A DNA stretch of 57,694 bases from positions 1-57,694 of the forward strand of contig JAQXGE010000070.1 in the NCBI GenBank assembly GCA_029006135.1, given 5' to 3'. The DNA comes from Oscillospiraceae bacterium (GTDB lineage: Bacteria; Bacillota; Clostridia; Oscillospirales; Ruminococcaceae). Shown here one piece after another: positions 26,611 through 34,866 of the stretch. The notes under the pieces were generated by a model that saw only the letters and a list, made by a program, of their open reading frames with translations, was not told the origin of the DNA and did not search any database. Each line of letters opens with the position of its first letter. Positions within the stretch are counted from its first letter, which is position 1. Made by a program: the position numbers and the translations under genes.

Positions 26611-27069
26611 TTAAGTGCGGTACCGCAGATTGTCCGCGTCTGCGGCGGCAAGGACCGGCAGCATGGCGCGGCACTCGGCTCGAGCGGCGATGGGGTCCAT
26701 CATCAGGTAGTTCCCGCACTCGGGGGCGGAAGCACCGGGAATGGGACCGTCATACTCTGCCATCCAGGCAAAACATTCGCGCACAAGATCCAAGACCTCA
26801 GCATCTGTCATGCCTTCGGTCAGCAGATAAAACCCGGTCAAACAGCCCATCGGGCCAACGTAGATGACGTGGTCCGCATACCGGCTGTTGCGGGCACGGG
26901 TGGCAAAAAGATGCTCGATCGTGTGCGCACAGGCAGGGGAAAGGTAACTGCCCTGATTCGGCTTCTTCATACGGATATCCCAGGTCATAACCTCTCCGTC
27001 CCGGCGGGAAAGATAAACGCCCGGCTCAAGCGTTGTATGGTCCACACAAAAGCTGGCAATGCGTTCCAT
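26611..27069 (-). CDS. luxS: S-ribosylhomocysteine lyase LuxS
   Basis: Cleaves S-ribosylhomocysteine to homocysteine and DPD, the precursor of autoinducer-2. The metal ligands H49 and H53 (HTIEHL) and C118 (PECGNY) and the catalytic cysteine C76 (GPMGCLTGF) are present. At 152 residues it has the usual length. AAGGAGG lies in the 12-bp gap after pyk, so the two genes are one operon. The partner nucleosidase gene is not nearby. Confidence 0.95.
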   Translation of the reverse strand: MERIASFCVDHTTLEPGVYLSRRDGEVMTWDIRMKKPNQGSYLSPACAHTIEHLFATRARNSRYADHVIYVGPMGCLTGFYLLTEGMTDAEVLDLVRECFAWMAEYDGPIPGASAPECGNYLMMDPIAARAECRAMLPVLAAADADNLRYRT

Positions 27070-27081
27070 GGAAGAACCTCC

Positions 27082-28827
27082 TTACTTAATCATGGCCTGA
27101 ACAAGACCACGGGAACAATCCATCGAGATGGTCATGCCGTCCTTCAGCGTGCGGGTCGCGTTGGTGGCACCCACGATAACAGCTTTGCCCAAAGTCAGAC
27201 CGACAATGGCGGAATGGCTGTTCATGCCGGATTCCTCGGTGATGACACCGGCCGCCTCACGCATATAGGGAAGAAGGTCGTTGGTCGTGAAGGGGGCAAC
27301 AAGAATCTGGCCGGGCTTGAACTTCTTGGCGGCCTCAGCGGCGTTGCGGCAAATACAGACCTCGCCCTTCGCATTGCGGGTCCCGATGCCCACACCGATG
27401 ATCAGCGTATCACCGACCATGTGGACTTTGATCATGTTCGTAGTGCCGGATACACCAACAGGAACGCCGGCAGTAACAACTACGCGGTCACCGGACTGAA
27501 TCAGCCCAGCCTCCTCGGCAACTTTTACCGACATCGAAATGAGTTCGTCGGTCGAATGGGCATAATCCATCATCAGAGGAATTACACCGCGGTAAATATT
27601 GAGCTGGCGGCAGGTAGTTTCATCCAGGACACAGGCGATGATGGGTGCTTCGGGGCGGAACCGGCTCAGCAGGCGGGCGGTCTCACCGCTCTTGGATGCA
27701 GTGATAATGGCGGATGCGCCAATATCAGCAGCAGTGGTACAGGCGGCATGGCTCACGGCTGCACTGAGGGTCAGGTGAGCGGCATCCAACTCGGCGTGGT
27801 GGGACAGGGAATCGAAACTCGAATCGCGCTCGGTTGTTTCGGCAATCATGGACATGGCCTTGAGTGCCGCCACCGGATATTTGCCGGCCGCCGTCTCACC
27901 AGACAGCATGACCGCGCCGGTACCGTCGTAGATAGCGTTGGCGACATCGGTGATTTCAGCACGGGTGGGACGGGGATTGACAATCATGGAATCCAGCATC
28001 TGGGTGGCGGTGATGCAGATTTTGCCGCTCTGCATGGCGCGGTCAATCAGATGCTTCTGGATGGCCGGGATTTCGGCAAAGTCGATTTCTACGCCCATAT
28101 CGCCGCGGGCAACCATGATACCGTCGGCAACGGTCAGGATTTCGTCAATGTTGTCAATGCCTTCCTGATTCTCGATTTTGGCGATGATGCGGATGTTTGC
28201 ATTATGCTCGTCAAGAATATGACGGATTTCCATAATATCCTGGGCATTGCGGGTGAAGCTGGCCGAGATGAGGTCGTATCCCTGCTCAATGCCGAACAGA
28301 ATATCCTGCTTGTCGCGCTGGCTCATATACGGCATGGAGAGGTGAACGCCGGGAACGTTGACGCCCTTCTTCGTCTTGATGACGCCGTCGTTTTCCACGG
28401 TGCAGAAGATGTCGGTATCGCTGACTTCATCAATGCGCAGAGAAATCAGGCCGTCATCCAGCATGATGCGGCCGCCGGGCTGGACGTCACGGGGCAGGCT
28501 TTTGTAGCTGACGGAGCAGATTTCATTCGTGCCCTCAACATCACGGGCGGTAAGGGTGAATTTTTGGCCGCAGACCAGCTTTTCACTGCCGTTGGCAAAC
28601 TGACCCAAACGAATCTCAGGACCTTTGGTGTCCAGCATCGCGGGCACGGGCACATTCAGCTCGGCGCTCAGCGCGCGCAGCGTGTCCAGACGCCCTTTGT
28701 GCTCAGCGTAGTCGCCGTGAGAAAAATTGAAGCGGGCAACATTCATCCCGTTTTCCAGCAGCTGGCGCAGGATGCCAGGCTGATCGGTCGAGGGACCCAG
28801 AGTGCAGACGATTTTTGTTTTACGCAT
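27082..28827 (-). CDS. pyk: pyruvate kinase with C-terminal PEP-utilising domain
   Basis: Last step of glycolysis: PEP + ADP to pyruvate + ATP. The N-terminus RKTKIVCTLGPSTDQPG and the active-site region VARGDMGVEI are clear. The protein has 581 residues; beyond the normal about 475 it carries the extra swivelling domain (GQILVAPFTTNDLLP, then VITEESGMNSHSAIVG) found in many Bacillota enzymes. The start is ATG 28827 with GGGAGGAAG upstream; the frame to 28923 crosses the promoter and is rejected. luxS follows. Confidence 0.95.
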   Translation of the reverse strand: MRKTKIVCTLGPSTDQPGILRQLLENGMNVARFNFSHGDYAEHKGRLDTLRALSAELNVPVPAMLDTKGPEIRLGQFANGSEKLVCGQKFTLTARDVEGTNEICSVSYKSLPRDVQPGGRIMLDDGLISLRIDEVSDTDIFCTVENDGVIKTKKGVNVPGVHLSMPYMSQRDKQDILFGIEQGYDLISASFTRNAQDIMEIRHILDEHNANIRIIAKIENQEGIDNIDEILTVADGIMVARGDMGVEIDFAEIPAIQKHLIDRAMQSGKICITATQMLDSMIVNPRPTRAEITDVANAIYDGTGAVMLSGETAAGKYPVAALKAMSMIAETTERDSSFDSLSHHAELDAAHLTLSAAVSHAACTTAADIGASAIITASKSGETARLLSRFRPEAPIIACVLDETTCRQLNIYRGVIPLMMDYAHSTDELISMSVKVAEEAGLIQSGDRVVVTAGVPVGVSGTTNMIKVHMVGDTLIIGVGIGTRNAKGEVCICRNAAEAAKKFKPGQILVAPFTTNDLLPYMREAAGVITEESGMNSHSAIVGLTLGKAVIVGATNATRTLKDGMTISMDCSRGLVQAMIK

Positions 28828-28872
28828 ATACTTCCTCCCAAAAACTATTTTGATGAAACCTCTATGCCTCAT

Positions 28873-28902
28873 ATTATAATACAAAACATTCCCTCTGCAC
28901 AA
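28873..28902 (-). promoter_or_regulatory. promoter of pyk-luxS
   Basis: On the minus strand, TTGTGC (complement of 28897-28902), an 18-bp spacer and TATAAT (complement of 28873-28878). Confidence 0.65.
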
Positions 28903-29006
28903 GGAGGAGAATATCCAAAACAAACATATTTTGCGCAGATTTTACGTCTTCTTTCCATAATGTTGGAGCAAATTTTCGGATAGAAGGCGGGATAAAAAGG
29001 TTTTGT

Positions 29007-29035
29007 TTTACTTTTTGATGCGGTTGGGGTATAAT
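29007..29035 (+). promoter_or_regulatory. promoter of deoB and following genes
   Basis: TTTACT (29007-29012), a 17-bp spacer and TATAAT (29030-29035), 51 bp before the start. Confidence 0.65.
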
Positions 29036-29085
29036 ATTATAAAATCATCCGCCGTTTTACCCGGATTGATAAAGGAGTGATAACT

Positions 29086-30261
29086 GTGGCAAAACGTGTT
29101 TTCCTTATTGTGCTGGACAGTTTTGGTATCGGAGCCGAGCCGGATGCCCCTGCTTTTGGCGATGCGGGCACCAATACACTGGGAGCGATTGCGGGACATC
29201 CCAACTTCAAAGGCAACCATCTCGCAGAACTCGGTCTTTTCAATATTGACGGCGTAAACTGCGGGCAAAAGCATTCCGCGCCGATTGGCTGCTATGCCCG
29301 CCTGCGCGAGGCAAGTGCCGGCAAGGACACAACGATTGGACATTGGGAAATTGCAGGACTGCTGAGCGCTGACCCGCTGCCAACTTTCCCAAATGGTTTC
29401 CCGCAGGAAGTTTTGGATGAATTTACCGCAAAAACCGGATATAAAGTGCTGTGCAACAAACCGTATTCCGGCACAGAGGTTATCCGTGATTACGGTGAGG
29501 AACATATGAAAACCGGCGCGCTGATTGTCTACACATCTGCCGACAGTGTGTTCCAGATTGCTGCCAATGAGGCAATCGTTCCGGTAGAAGAACTCTATGA
29601 AATCTGCCGCAAAGCACGGGAAATTCTTACCGGAAAATACGGTGTTGGCCGTGTAATTGCCCGTCCCTTTGTTGGGACCTGCGCCGCGGACTTTACTCGT
29701 ACGCCCCGCCGCCACGATTACAGCCTGGAGCCGCCCGCGCCCACTATGTTGGATGCTTTGCGGCGGGCAGGCAAAGAGACCATTGGCGTAGGCAAGATTC
29801 ATGACATCTTTGCGGGGCGCGGCATTAGCGAGACGATCCGGACCTCCGGCAACACGGAAGGATTGGCGATCACGCTCGAGCTTGCTGAGCGAGACTTTGA
29901 GGGTCTTGCCTTTGTGAATCTCGTGGATTTTGATATGCTCTACGGCCACCGCCGTGACGTGGCAGGCTATGCCGCCGCAGCGGCCGAATTCAATGACTGG
30001 CTGCCCGAATTTATCTCCCGTCTGGGACCGGATGACCTGCTCATGGTCACGGCAGATCACGGCTGTGACCCTTCCTACACAAAGACAACGGATCACACGC
30101 GCGAGTATGTTCCGTATATGATTTACGGCAAGGAACTTCGTCAGGGCGTTAATCTTGGAACACGCTACTGTTTTGGCACAATCGCCAACACGGTCTGCGA
30201 TGCTCTGGGTGTTCCTGCCTGTCTGGCGGGATGCAGCGTCTGGCCGGAAATCCATGCCTGA
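29086..30261 (+). CDS. deoB: phosphopentomutase DeoB
   Basis: Interconverts ribose/deoxyribose 1- and 5-phosphates in nucleoside salvage. It belongs to the alkaline phosphatase fold: metal site FLIVLDSFGIG at the start, the phosphorylated threonine region GKDTTIGHWE (near 85-95), GKIHDIFAGRGI, and MVTADHGCDPSY with TTDHTREYVP near the end. The frame opens at 29077, but that GTG overlaps AAAGGAG; GTG 29086, 8 nt away, gives 391 residues. No phosphorylase gene is adjacent; a DUF218 protein follows within 50 bp. Confidence 0.95.
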   Translation: MAKRVFLIVLDSFGIGAEPDAPAFGDAGTNTLGAIAGHPNFKGNHLAELGLFNIDGVNCGQKHSAPIGCYARLREASAGKDTTIGHWEIAGLLSADPLPTFPNGFPQEVLDEFTAKTGYKVLCNKPYSGTEVIRDYGEEHMKTGALIVYTSADSVFQIAANEAIVPVEELYEICRKAREILTGKYGVGRVIARPFVGTCAADFTRTPRRHDYSLEPPAPTMLDALRRAGKETIGVGKIHDIFAGRGISETIRTSGNTEGLAITLELAERDFEGLAFVNLVDFDMLYGHRRDVAGYAAAAAEFNDWLPEFISRLGPDDLLMVTADHGCDPSYTKTTDHTREYVPYMIYGKELRQGVNLGTRYCFGTIANTVCDALGVPACLAGCSVWPEIHA

Positions 30262-30272
30262 ACCGCTTTGTG

Positions 30273-31124
30273 ATGAATAAACAAAATAATAAAGGAAAAA
30301 GAACGCCCATGCAGGTATTGCTGATATTGTTGGCACTGGTGCTCGTCATTTATTCCATTTCACTGGTCATAACCAGCAATTTTAATATGGGAAACCTGCT
30401 GGTCTGGATTCTTACGGCAATCGTGACGGTTTATGCCATTTGGCAAAAACCCATCCACACTTGGCTTTATGAAACAGGTTCCGGAAGGTTTGTGTTCTGG
30501 ATTTTGGCTGTAATCAGCGCGGTTTACGCGGCACTGCTCGTTTTTGTGGCGGTGAGCGGTTATACGAACACAGCAACAGGAAAGGAAAAAGCGGTCGTTG
30601 TCCTGGGTGCCGGGCTGCACCGTGACCAGCCGAGTCTGCTGCTGCGGTATCGGCTTGATAAAGCGCTCGATTATGCTCAGGACCACCCGGATGTTCTTGT
30701 TATCACGGCAGGCGGACAGGGACGCGATGAATGGGTCCCAGAAGGCCAGGCGATGCGGGATTATCTTATAGCAGCAGGATTGGAACCCGAGCGCGTCCTT
30801 GCGGAATGTAAATCCACCTCCACGGAAGAGAACTTCCTGTTTGCCAAAGAACTCCTGCTTGAACACAGCATCAAGGAAGAGGACCCCATTGTTTATGTGA
30901 CAAATGCGTTCCACTGCTACCGCGCTGGAAAATATGCACAGATGGCTGGCTTTACAAGTACCCATGCGCTCCCGGCAGGTATCCCGCTGCGCAGCGTGCT
31001 GCCGTGCTACCTCCGTGAGGTACTGGCAGTCGTATATTATTGGGTATTTCGGTCATCCCGTTCCGGATTTCTGCATCCGCTGGTTGGATTGCTGAGCCTG
31101 AACAAAAAGTTCTTTTATCAATGA
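30273..31124 (+). CDS. YdcF/SanA-like DUF218 membrane protein
   Basis: A 283-residue protein with about three transmembrane helices (roughly 15-35, 40-60 and 70-95) and a DUF218 domain: VVLGAGLHRDQPS, ITAGGQGRDEWVPEG, and STSTEENFLFAKELL. DUF218 proteins bind nucleotides or cofactors and are often tied to the cell envelope; their activity is unsettled. The start is uncertain: ATG 30273 lacks a ribosome binding site, while ATG 30309 has AAAGGAA 12 nt upstream. Downstream genes follow closely (37 bp). Confidence 0.85.
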   Translation: MNKQNNKGKRTPMQVLLILLALVLVIYSISLVITSNFNMGNLLVWILTAIVTVYAIWQKPIHTWLYETGSGRFVFWILAVISAVYAALLVFVAVSGYTNTATGKEKAVVVLGAGLHRDQPSLLLRYRLDKALDYAQDHPDVLVITAGGQGRDEWVPEGQAMRDYLIAAGLEPERVLAECKSTSTEENFLFAKELLLEHSIKEEDPIVYVTNAFHCYRAGKYAQMAGFTSTHALPAGIPLRSVLPCYLREVLAVVYYWVFRSSRSGFLHPLVGLLSLNKKFFYQ

Positions 31125-31160
31125 TTTGCGCGGTGCACCGCGCAGGATGGGAGAGTATAT

Positions 31161-31922
31161 ATGCAGATTCGCTACTACAAGGAACATAGCCAGTATCTGG
31201 ACCGCGGGATGGAATTTAAGGTTTACGGCCATGCGGGACGCCCGATTATCATCTTCCCCTGCCGGGGCGGCCGGTTCTATGATTGGGAAGACCGTGGAAT
31301 GTGCAGTCTTGCCGCACGCTGGATTGATGCCGGTAAACTTCAGATTATTGCGGCGGACAGCGTTGACGCCGAAAGCTGGGACAATAATGGCCCCGCACGT
31401 CCGCGAATCGAGATGCAGGAACGATGGTTCAATTATATCTGCGAGGAACTTGTGCCCCGTGTGCTGGAAATTAACCGTGAACACGGTTCTGACCACACAG
31501 GGAAAATTCTGCTGGGCGGTGCCGATATGGGTGCCGGTCATGCGGTTAATTTGTTCCTGCGCCGTCCTGATTTGTTCAACGGAACCATCGCACTGAGCGG
31601 TCTTTATAACGCCCGGATGTTCTTCGGCGATTACATGGATGACCTTGTCTACCGCAACAGCCCCTGCGATTACATGAACAGTATCCCGGACAATCATCCC
31701 AACAAGGCACTCTATGCAGCTGCGGACAAGTTCGTCATCTGCTGCGGTCAGGGACAATGGGAGAATGACCAGCTTCAGTCTGCCCGCGAACTTCAGGAAA
31801 TTCTTGAAAGCAAGGGCATCCACCCGACCGTGGATGTTTGGGGAACCGATGTCTCCCACGATTGGTCCTGGTGGCAAAAACAGTGGGTCTATTTCCTTGA
31901 AATGATTCTGGACAGGGCATGA
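31161..31922 (+). CDS. alpha/beta hydrolase of the COG4947 esterase type with Asp in the nucleophile position
   Basis: A 253-residue cytoplasmic protein. It matches what I know of the COG4947-type esterases: FPCRGGRFYDWEDRGM near the start, NLFLRRPDLFNGTIALSGLY in the middle, FGDYMDDLVYRNSP, and WGTDVSHDWSWW at the end with the likely catalytic H233. The elbow, normally G-x-S-x-G, reads G120-A-D122-M-G124; the codon is GAT. Asp nucleophiles occur in haloalkane dehalogenases and epoxide hydrolases, but this could also be an inactive or binding protein. GGGAGAG precedes the ATG. Its stop overlaps the next start (ATGA). Confidence 0.85.
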   Translation: MQIRYYKEHSQYLDRGMEFKVYGHAGRPIIIFPCRGGRFYDWEDRGMCSLAARWIDAGKLQIIAADSVDAESWDNNGPARPRIEMQERWFNYICEELVPRVLEINREHGSDHTGKILLGGADMGAGHAVNLFLRRPDLFNGTIALSGLYNARMFFGDYMDDLVYRNSPCDYMNSIPDNHPNKALYAAADKFVICCGQGQWENDQLQSARELQEILESKGIHPTVDVWGTDVSHDWSWWQKQWVYFLEMILDRA

Positions 31923-33406
31923 GCAAAAATATGAATAAAAAACAGAATGAAAAAGAAACACGCCGCTTTTTGGAATTTGCACTACTTATTTTCTTGCTGC
32001 TGCTCCCGGTCTTTATAATAGCTTTGTACAACCGTCCTTCGGCAGACGATTTTGGCTACTCTTTGTTGACCCATGCGGCGTTTGTGAAGGATGGTGTTTC
32101 TCCCGCATCGCTGCTCAATGCGGCAATGCAGACAGATGTCTACTACTATAACAATTGGCAAGGGCTGTATTCCTCTGCTTTTTTGCTGTCGCTTCAGCCT
32201 GCTATTTTTGGTGAGAAGTGGTATGCATTGACGACATTTCTGGTTATTGGATGTCTTTTTGTTTGTCTTTGGGGCTCGCTTCACCTGATTTTAGGCAAAC
32301 AGAATTCGATGCATCGTATGACGGCACCCGCACTCGCATTACTACTTACCTATGCATTTGTGGAAGGAATGCCCAATCCGGTAGAAGGACTTTTCTGGTT
32401 TAATGGAGCGATGAATTATATTCCTTTTTTCGCTCTGACGCTTTTTAACGGGGGCGTGATTCTCCGCCTGTCACAGGAAAAGGGATACAAAGCTTTGGCG
32501 TGGACGATTCTTTCGTGTGTGATTGCGTTTGTTGTTTCGGGAGGACACCAAGTTGCGGCACTGCTTAACCTGATGCTGATCTTTTTGGCGCTGATAATTC
32601 AAGTGCCTAAAAAACGTTTCTGGACGGCTGCGCCTCTCGCTGTTGGACTGGCCGGACTGCTTTTTAATCTTTCATCTCCGGGAACGGCGGTTCGCGTTTC
32701 CGGGTTTCAATCGGCCTCCATGCCGGAGGCAATCGTCAAGAGCTTTGTTTTGGCGGTCTTTTCTCTTATTCGATGGCTTGATGTGCCGCTGCTCTGTCTG
32801 CTGACCCTTCTGCTCCCTCTGGCAGTGCGTCTGGCACAGAAAGACTGTCCGCTTTTTAACCGGCCGTGGATGGCAATAGCGACAGGCTTTGTACTTGTAT
32901 GGGCAATGCTTTGGCTTCCTTCCTACACGATGGGGGGCATTGGCCCAGGACGGCTTATCAATGTGGTATGGATGACATTTGTGCTGTCTGCCTGCGTCAG
33001 TGAGGTTGCGTTTGTTGGCTGGCTTGTACAGAAAAAACATATAGACTTTTCCCGATTTATTGACTTTGGGAATAAGCACTCACACGAAGGCGCTCTGGCC
33101 GGAGCGGCATTAATTCTCTGCATGGCCTGCATCGGAGGAGATACGGTCAAGGAAGGATTAGATAACCACTTCGGTACAACGCTGGAAGCTGTTTATGAAC
33201 TCGCTGAAGGAAAACCGCAGGCTTACGCGGCTGCGCTGGATGAACGAGCTGAACGACTGACGGACCCGGAGACAGAAAATGTAATTATCCGCTGTCTGAA
33301 CGATGAGGAAAAGCCATATCTTCTTTATTTCAGCGATGTGGTATCGGGACCCGATCAGTGGGGACTTGCAGAATACTACGGAAAGAATTCTGTGATAGTA
33401 GAATAA
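31919..33406 (+). CDS. multi-pass membrane protein, DUF6056-like
   Basis: A 495-residue protein with about 10-12 hydrophobic helices. The first outer loop has NRPSADDFGYS, then YYYNNWQGLYSS, resembling the acidic loop of GT-C glycosyltransferases; I believe this is the DUF6056 family. The C-terminal 100 residues are soluble and charged. ATGA overlap with the hydrolase gene shows coupling. Role in building a surface glycan is inferred from fold and from the DUF218 neighbour. AT-richer wording and relaxed codons compared with the core genes are visible. Confidence 0.72.
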   Translation: MSKNMNKKQNEKETRRFLEFALLIFLLLLPVFIIALYNRPSADDFGYSLLTHAAFVKDGVSPASLLNAAMQTDVYYYNNWQGLYSSAFLLSLQPAIFGEKWYALTTFLVIGCLFVCLWGSLHLILGKQNSMHRMTAPALALLLTYAFVEGMPNPVEGLFWFNGAMNYIPFFALTLFNGGVILRLSQEKGYKALAWTILSCVIAFVVSGGHQVAALLNLMLIFLALIIQVPKKRFWTAAPLAVGLAGLLFNLSSPGTAVRVSGFQSASMPEAIVKSFVLAVFSLIRWLDVPLLCLLTLLLPLAVRLAQKDCPLFNRPWMAIATGFVLVWAMLWLPSYTMGGIGPGRLINVVWMTFVLSACVSEVAFVGWLVQKKHIDFSRFIDFGNKHSHEGALAGAALILCMACIGGDTVKEGLDNHFGTTLEAVYELAEGKPQAYAAALDERAERLTDPETENVIIRCLNDEEKPYLLYFSDVVSGPDQWGLAEYYGKNSVIVE

Positions 33407-33452
33407 AAAAGTCAGGCGGAGAACAATGCCCAGTTTCTCTGCCTGACTTTTT
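33405..33452. terminator. bidirectional terminator after the deoB region
   Basis: AAAAAAGTCAGGCGGAGAA (33405-33423) pairs with TTCTCTGCCTGACTTTTT (33435-33452), one mismatch, with A and T tracts at the ends. It ends the rightward genes and can stop transcription past the DUF4250 gene. Confidence 0.85.
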
Positions 33453-33521
33453 ATATTGAATAATTTGATAGAAAACTATGCGCAGCGCGGGCAGTGCAAT
33501 CAAGCGCTGCTCCCAAAATGT

Positions 33522-33695
33522 TCAGATAAACTGGTTGCGCTGTGCATTGTACTCGTATCCCACCTCAGCCAACTTGGCGCAGAGGTCGGATTTGTCAGCG
33601 CCTTCAACTGCGCAGAATTCATCCAGGCTTTCATCCCGGTCGCGGAGTTTTGTGTTGACGTAACTTAACAAGATAATCGGGTCGGCAGGCAGCAT
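33522..33695 (-). CDS. DUF4250 small protein
   Basis: A 57-residue protein starting MLPADPIILLSYVNTKLRD with SLDEFCAVEGADKSDLCAKL and ending YNAQRNQFI, which fits the DUF4250 family of Firmicutes. The fold is helix-turn-helix-like but no function is known. GAGGAGGA lies 6 nt ahead of ATG 33695; the frame further to 33740 is rejected for that reason. It follows L28 and its terminator and has no clear promoter. Confidence 0.85.
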   Translation of the reverse strand: MLPADPIILLSYVNTKLRDRDESLDEFCAVEGADKSDLCAKLAEVGYEYNAQRNQFI

Positions 33696-33718
33696 AAAAA
33701 TCCTCCTCACAGTACGAT

Positions 33719-33742
33719 GGGAACAACAAGGGAACAACAAAA
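33719..33742. repeat. short tandem repeat, 11-nt unit twice
   Basis: The unit GGGAACAACAA occurs twice in a row between the DUF4250 start and the L28 terminator. No known role; it lies in the untranslated gap. Confidence 0.6.
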
Positions 33743-33769
33743 ATGCCGGTCACAACATCTGTGACCGGC
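33738..33769 (-). terminator. terminator after rpmB
   Basis: GCCGGTCACA (33745-33754) and TGTGACCGGC (33760-33769) form a perfect 10-bp stem with a 5-nt loop. On the minus strand it is followed by ATTTTTG. Confidence 0.85.
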
Positions 33770-33785
33770 AAATTTTGCGTCTTAC

Positions 33786-33974
33786 TCAGACCGCGCGGGT
33801 AACCTTACCCGAACGCAGGCAGCGGGTGCAGGCGTAGATATACTTCGGGGAACCGTCAACGATCGCTTTGACGCGCTTGACATTGGGGTTCCAGGTACGA
33901 TTGCTCCGACGATGAGAGTGAGAAACCTTGATGCCGAAAGAGACACCCTTGCCACAACATGCACATTTGGCCAT
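33786..33974 (-). CDS. rpmB: 50S ribosomal protein L28, zinc-binding form
   Basis: A 62-residue L28 with SHSHRRSNRTWNPNVKRV in the middle. C4, C7, C49 and C52 form the four-cysteine zinc site of the C+ paralogue, so its level may depend on zinc supply. AAAGGAGGTG gives a very strong ribosome binding site. It has its own promoter and terminator. Confidence 0.97.
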   Translation of the reverse strand: MAKCACCGKGVSFGIKVSHSHRRSNRTWNPNVKRVKAIVDGSPKYIYACTRCLRSGKVTRAV

Positions 33975-34006
33975 TCTGCTTTCACCTCCTTTAACATAGC
34001 TGTAAT

Positions 34007-34035
34007 ATCATAGCAAACTTTTTATAAAATTGCAA
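34007..34035 (-). promoter_or_regulatory. promoter of rpmB
   Basis: On the minus strand, TTGCAA (34030-34035), a 17-bp spacer and TATGAT (complement of 34007-34012). Confidence 0.7.
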
Positions 34036-34105
34036 GGGCTTTTTTCAAAAAAATCTCACTCGCAGTGAAGTTTTTTGAAAAATAGAGCAAAATCCGGCTC
34101 CGCCC

Positions 34106-34134
34106 TTGTCTTGACCGGGATTCTACGATATAAT
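34106..34134 (+). promoter_or_regulatory. promoter of the M50-scpAB operon
   Basis: TTGTCT (34106-34111), a 17-bp spacer and TATAAT (34129-34134), 63 bp before the start. Confidence 0.65.
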
Positions 34135-34197
34135 AAACATCAATAATAGCCGCAGTCTGCGCTCGGAGCCTGTGCGGCGGTTTTCTTTGAGGTGTCT

Positions 34198-34857
34198 ATG
34201 AACGGTCTTATTAGTCCGCAGGTTCTGTACAGCTATCTGATCCGTGCCCTTGTGATGCTTATCGTCATCCCGTTTCATGAAGCGGCCCATGCACTGGTGA
34301 GCTGGAAACTTGGTGATTCAACGGCAAAGGATGCCGGACGTCTCTCCATGAATCCGATGCGCCACTTTGACCCACTGGGCGCATTGTGTATGGTGGTCGG
34401 CGGTGTCGGCTGGGCTAAGCCGGTCGGCATCAATCCGGGGCGGTTTAAGGACCCCAAAAGGGGTATGGCGATTTCGGCTGCGGCAGGACCGACTGCCAAT
34501 TTCTTGCTGGCCTTTGTCTCAATGATTCTCTATAAAGCTGTGTTCTATGCGTTCTGGGGGGCAGCACCGGGCTTTGTGATGGATTTCCTTTATTATATGG
34601 TAGCCATGAATATCAGCCTTGGCGTGTTCAATCTCATTCCGGTTCCGCCGTTTGACGGGAGCCGAATCGCACTGCTGTTCCTGCCGCAGCGGCTGTATTT
34701 CAAGGCAATGCGGTATGAAAAATATATTATGGCGGCGGTCCTTTTGCTTGTGTTCTTCGGCGTGCTCAACGGTCCGCTGAGTGCCTGTGTGGGCGCAGTC
34801 TGGAAGCTGCTGCTGAAGATGACCGGTTTTGTAGAGCTGGCTTTCGGCATCGGGTAA
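34198..34857 (+). CDS. site-2 protease family M50 membrane metallopeptidase
   Basis: An intramembrane zinc protease of 219 residues with about 5-6 helices. The metal site HEAAH spans 27-31, and the second motif NLIPVPPFDGSR (about 142-153) supplies the third ligand Asp. It lacks a PDZ domain, like the YwhC/SpoIVFB-type short forms. ATG 34198 with GAGGTG upstream is chosen over GTG 34192. It lies 9 bp ahead of scpA, an arrangement seen in many Clostridia; the substrate is unknown. Confidence 0.9.
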   Translation: MNGLISPQVLYSYLIRALVMLIVIPFHEAAHALVSWKLGDSTAKDAGRLSMNPMRHFDPLGALCMVVGGVGWAKPVGINPGRFKDPKRGMAISAAAGPTANFLLAFVSMILYKAVFYAFWGAAPGFVMDFLYYMVAMNISLGVFNLIPVPPFDGSRIALLFLPQRLYFKAMRYEKYIMAAVLLLVFFGVLNGPLSACVGAVWKLLLKMTGFVELAFGIG

Positions 34858-34866
34858 GGAGAATAG

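Noticed and set aside
26869-28983. 704-residue plus-strand frame opposite pyk and luxS
   Set aside because: Long antisense frame produced by codon bias; low-complexity Gly/His/Asp content and no start signals. The minus strand encodes pyruvate kinase and LuxS.
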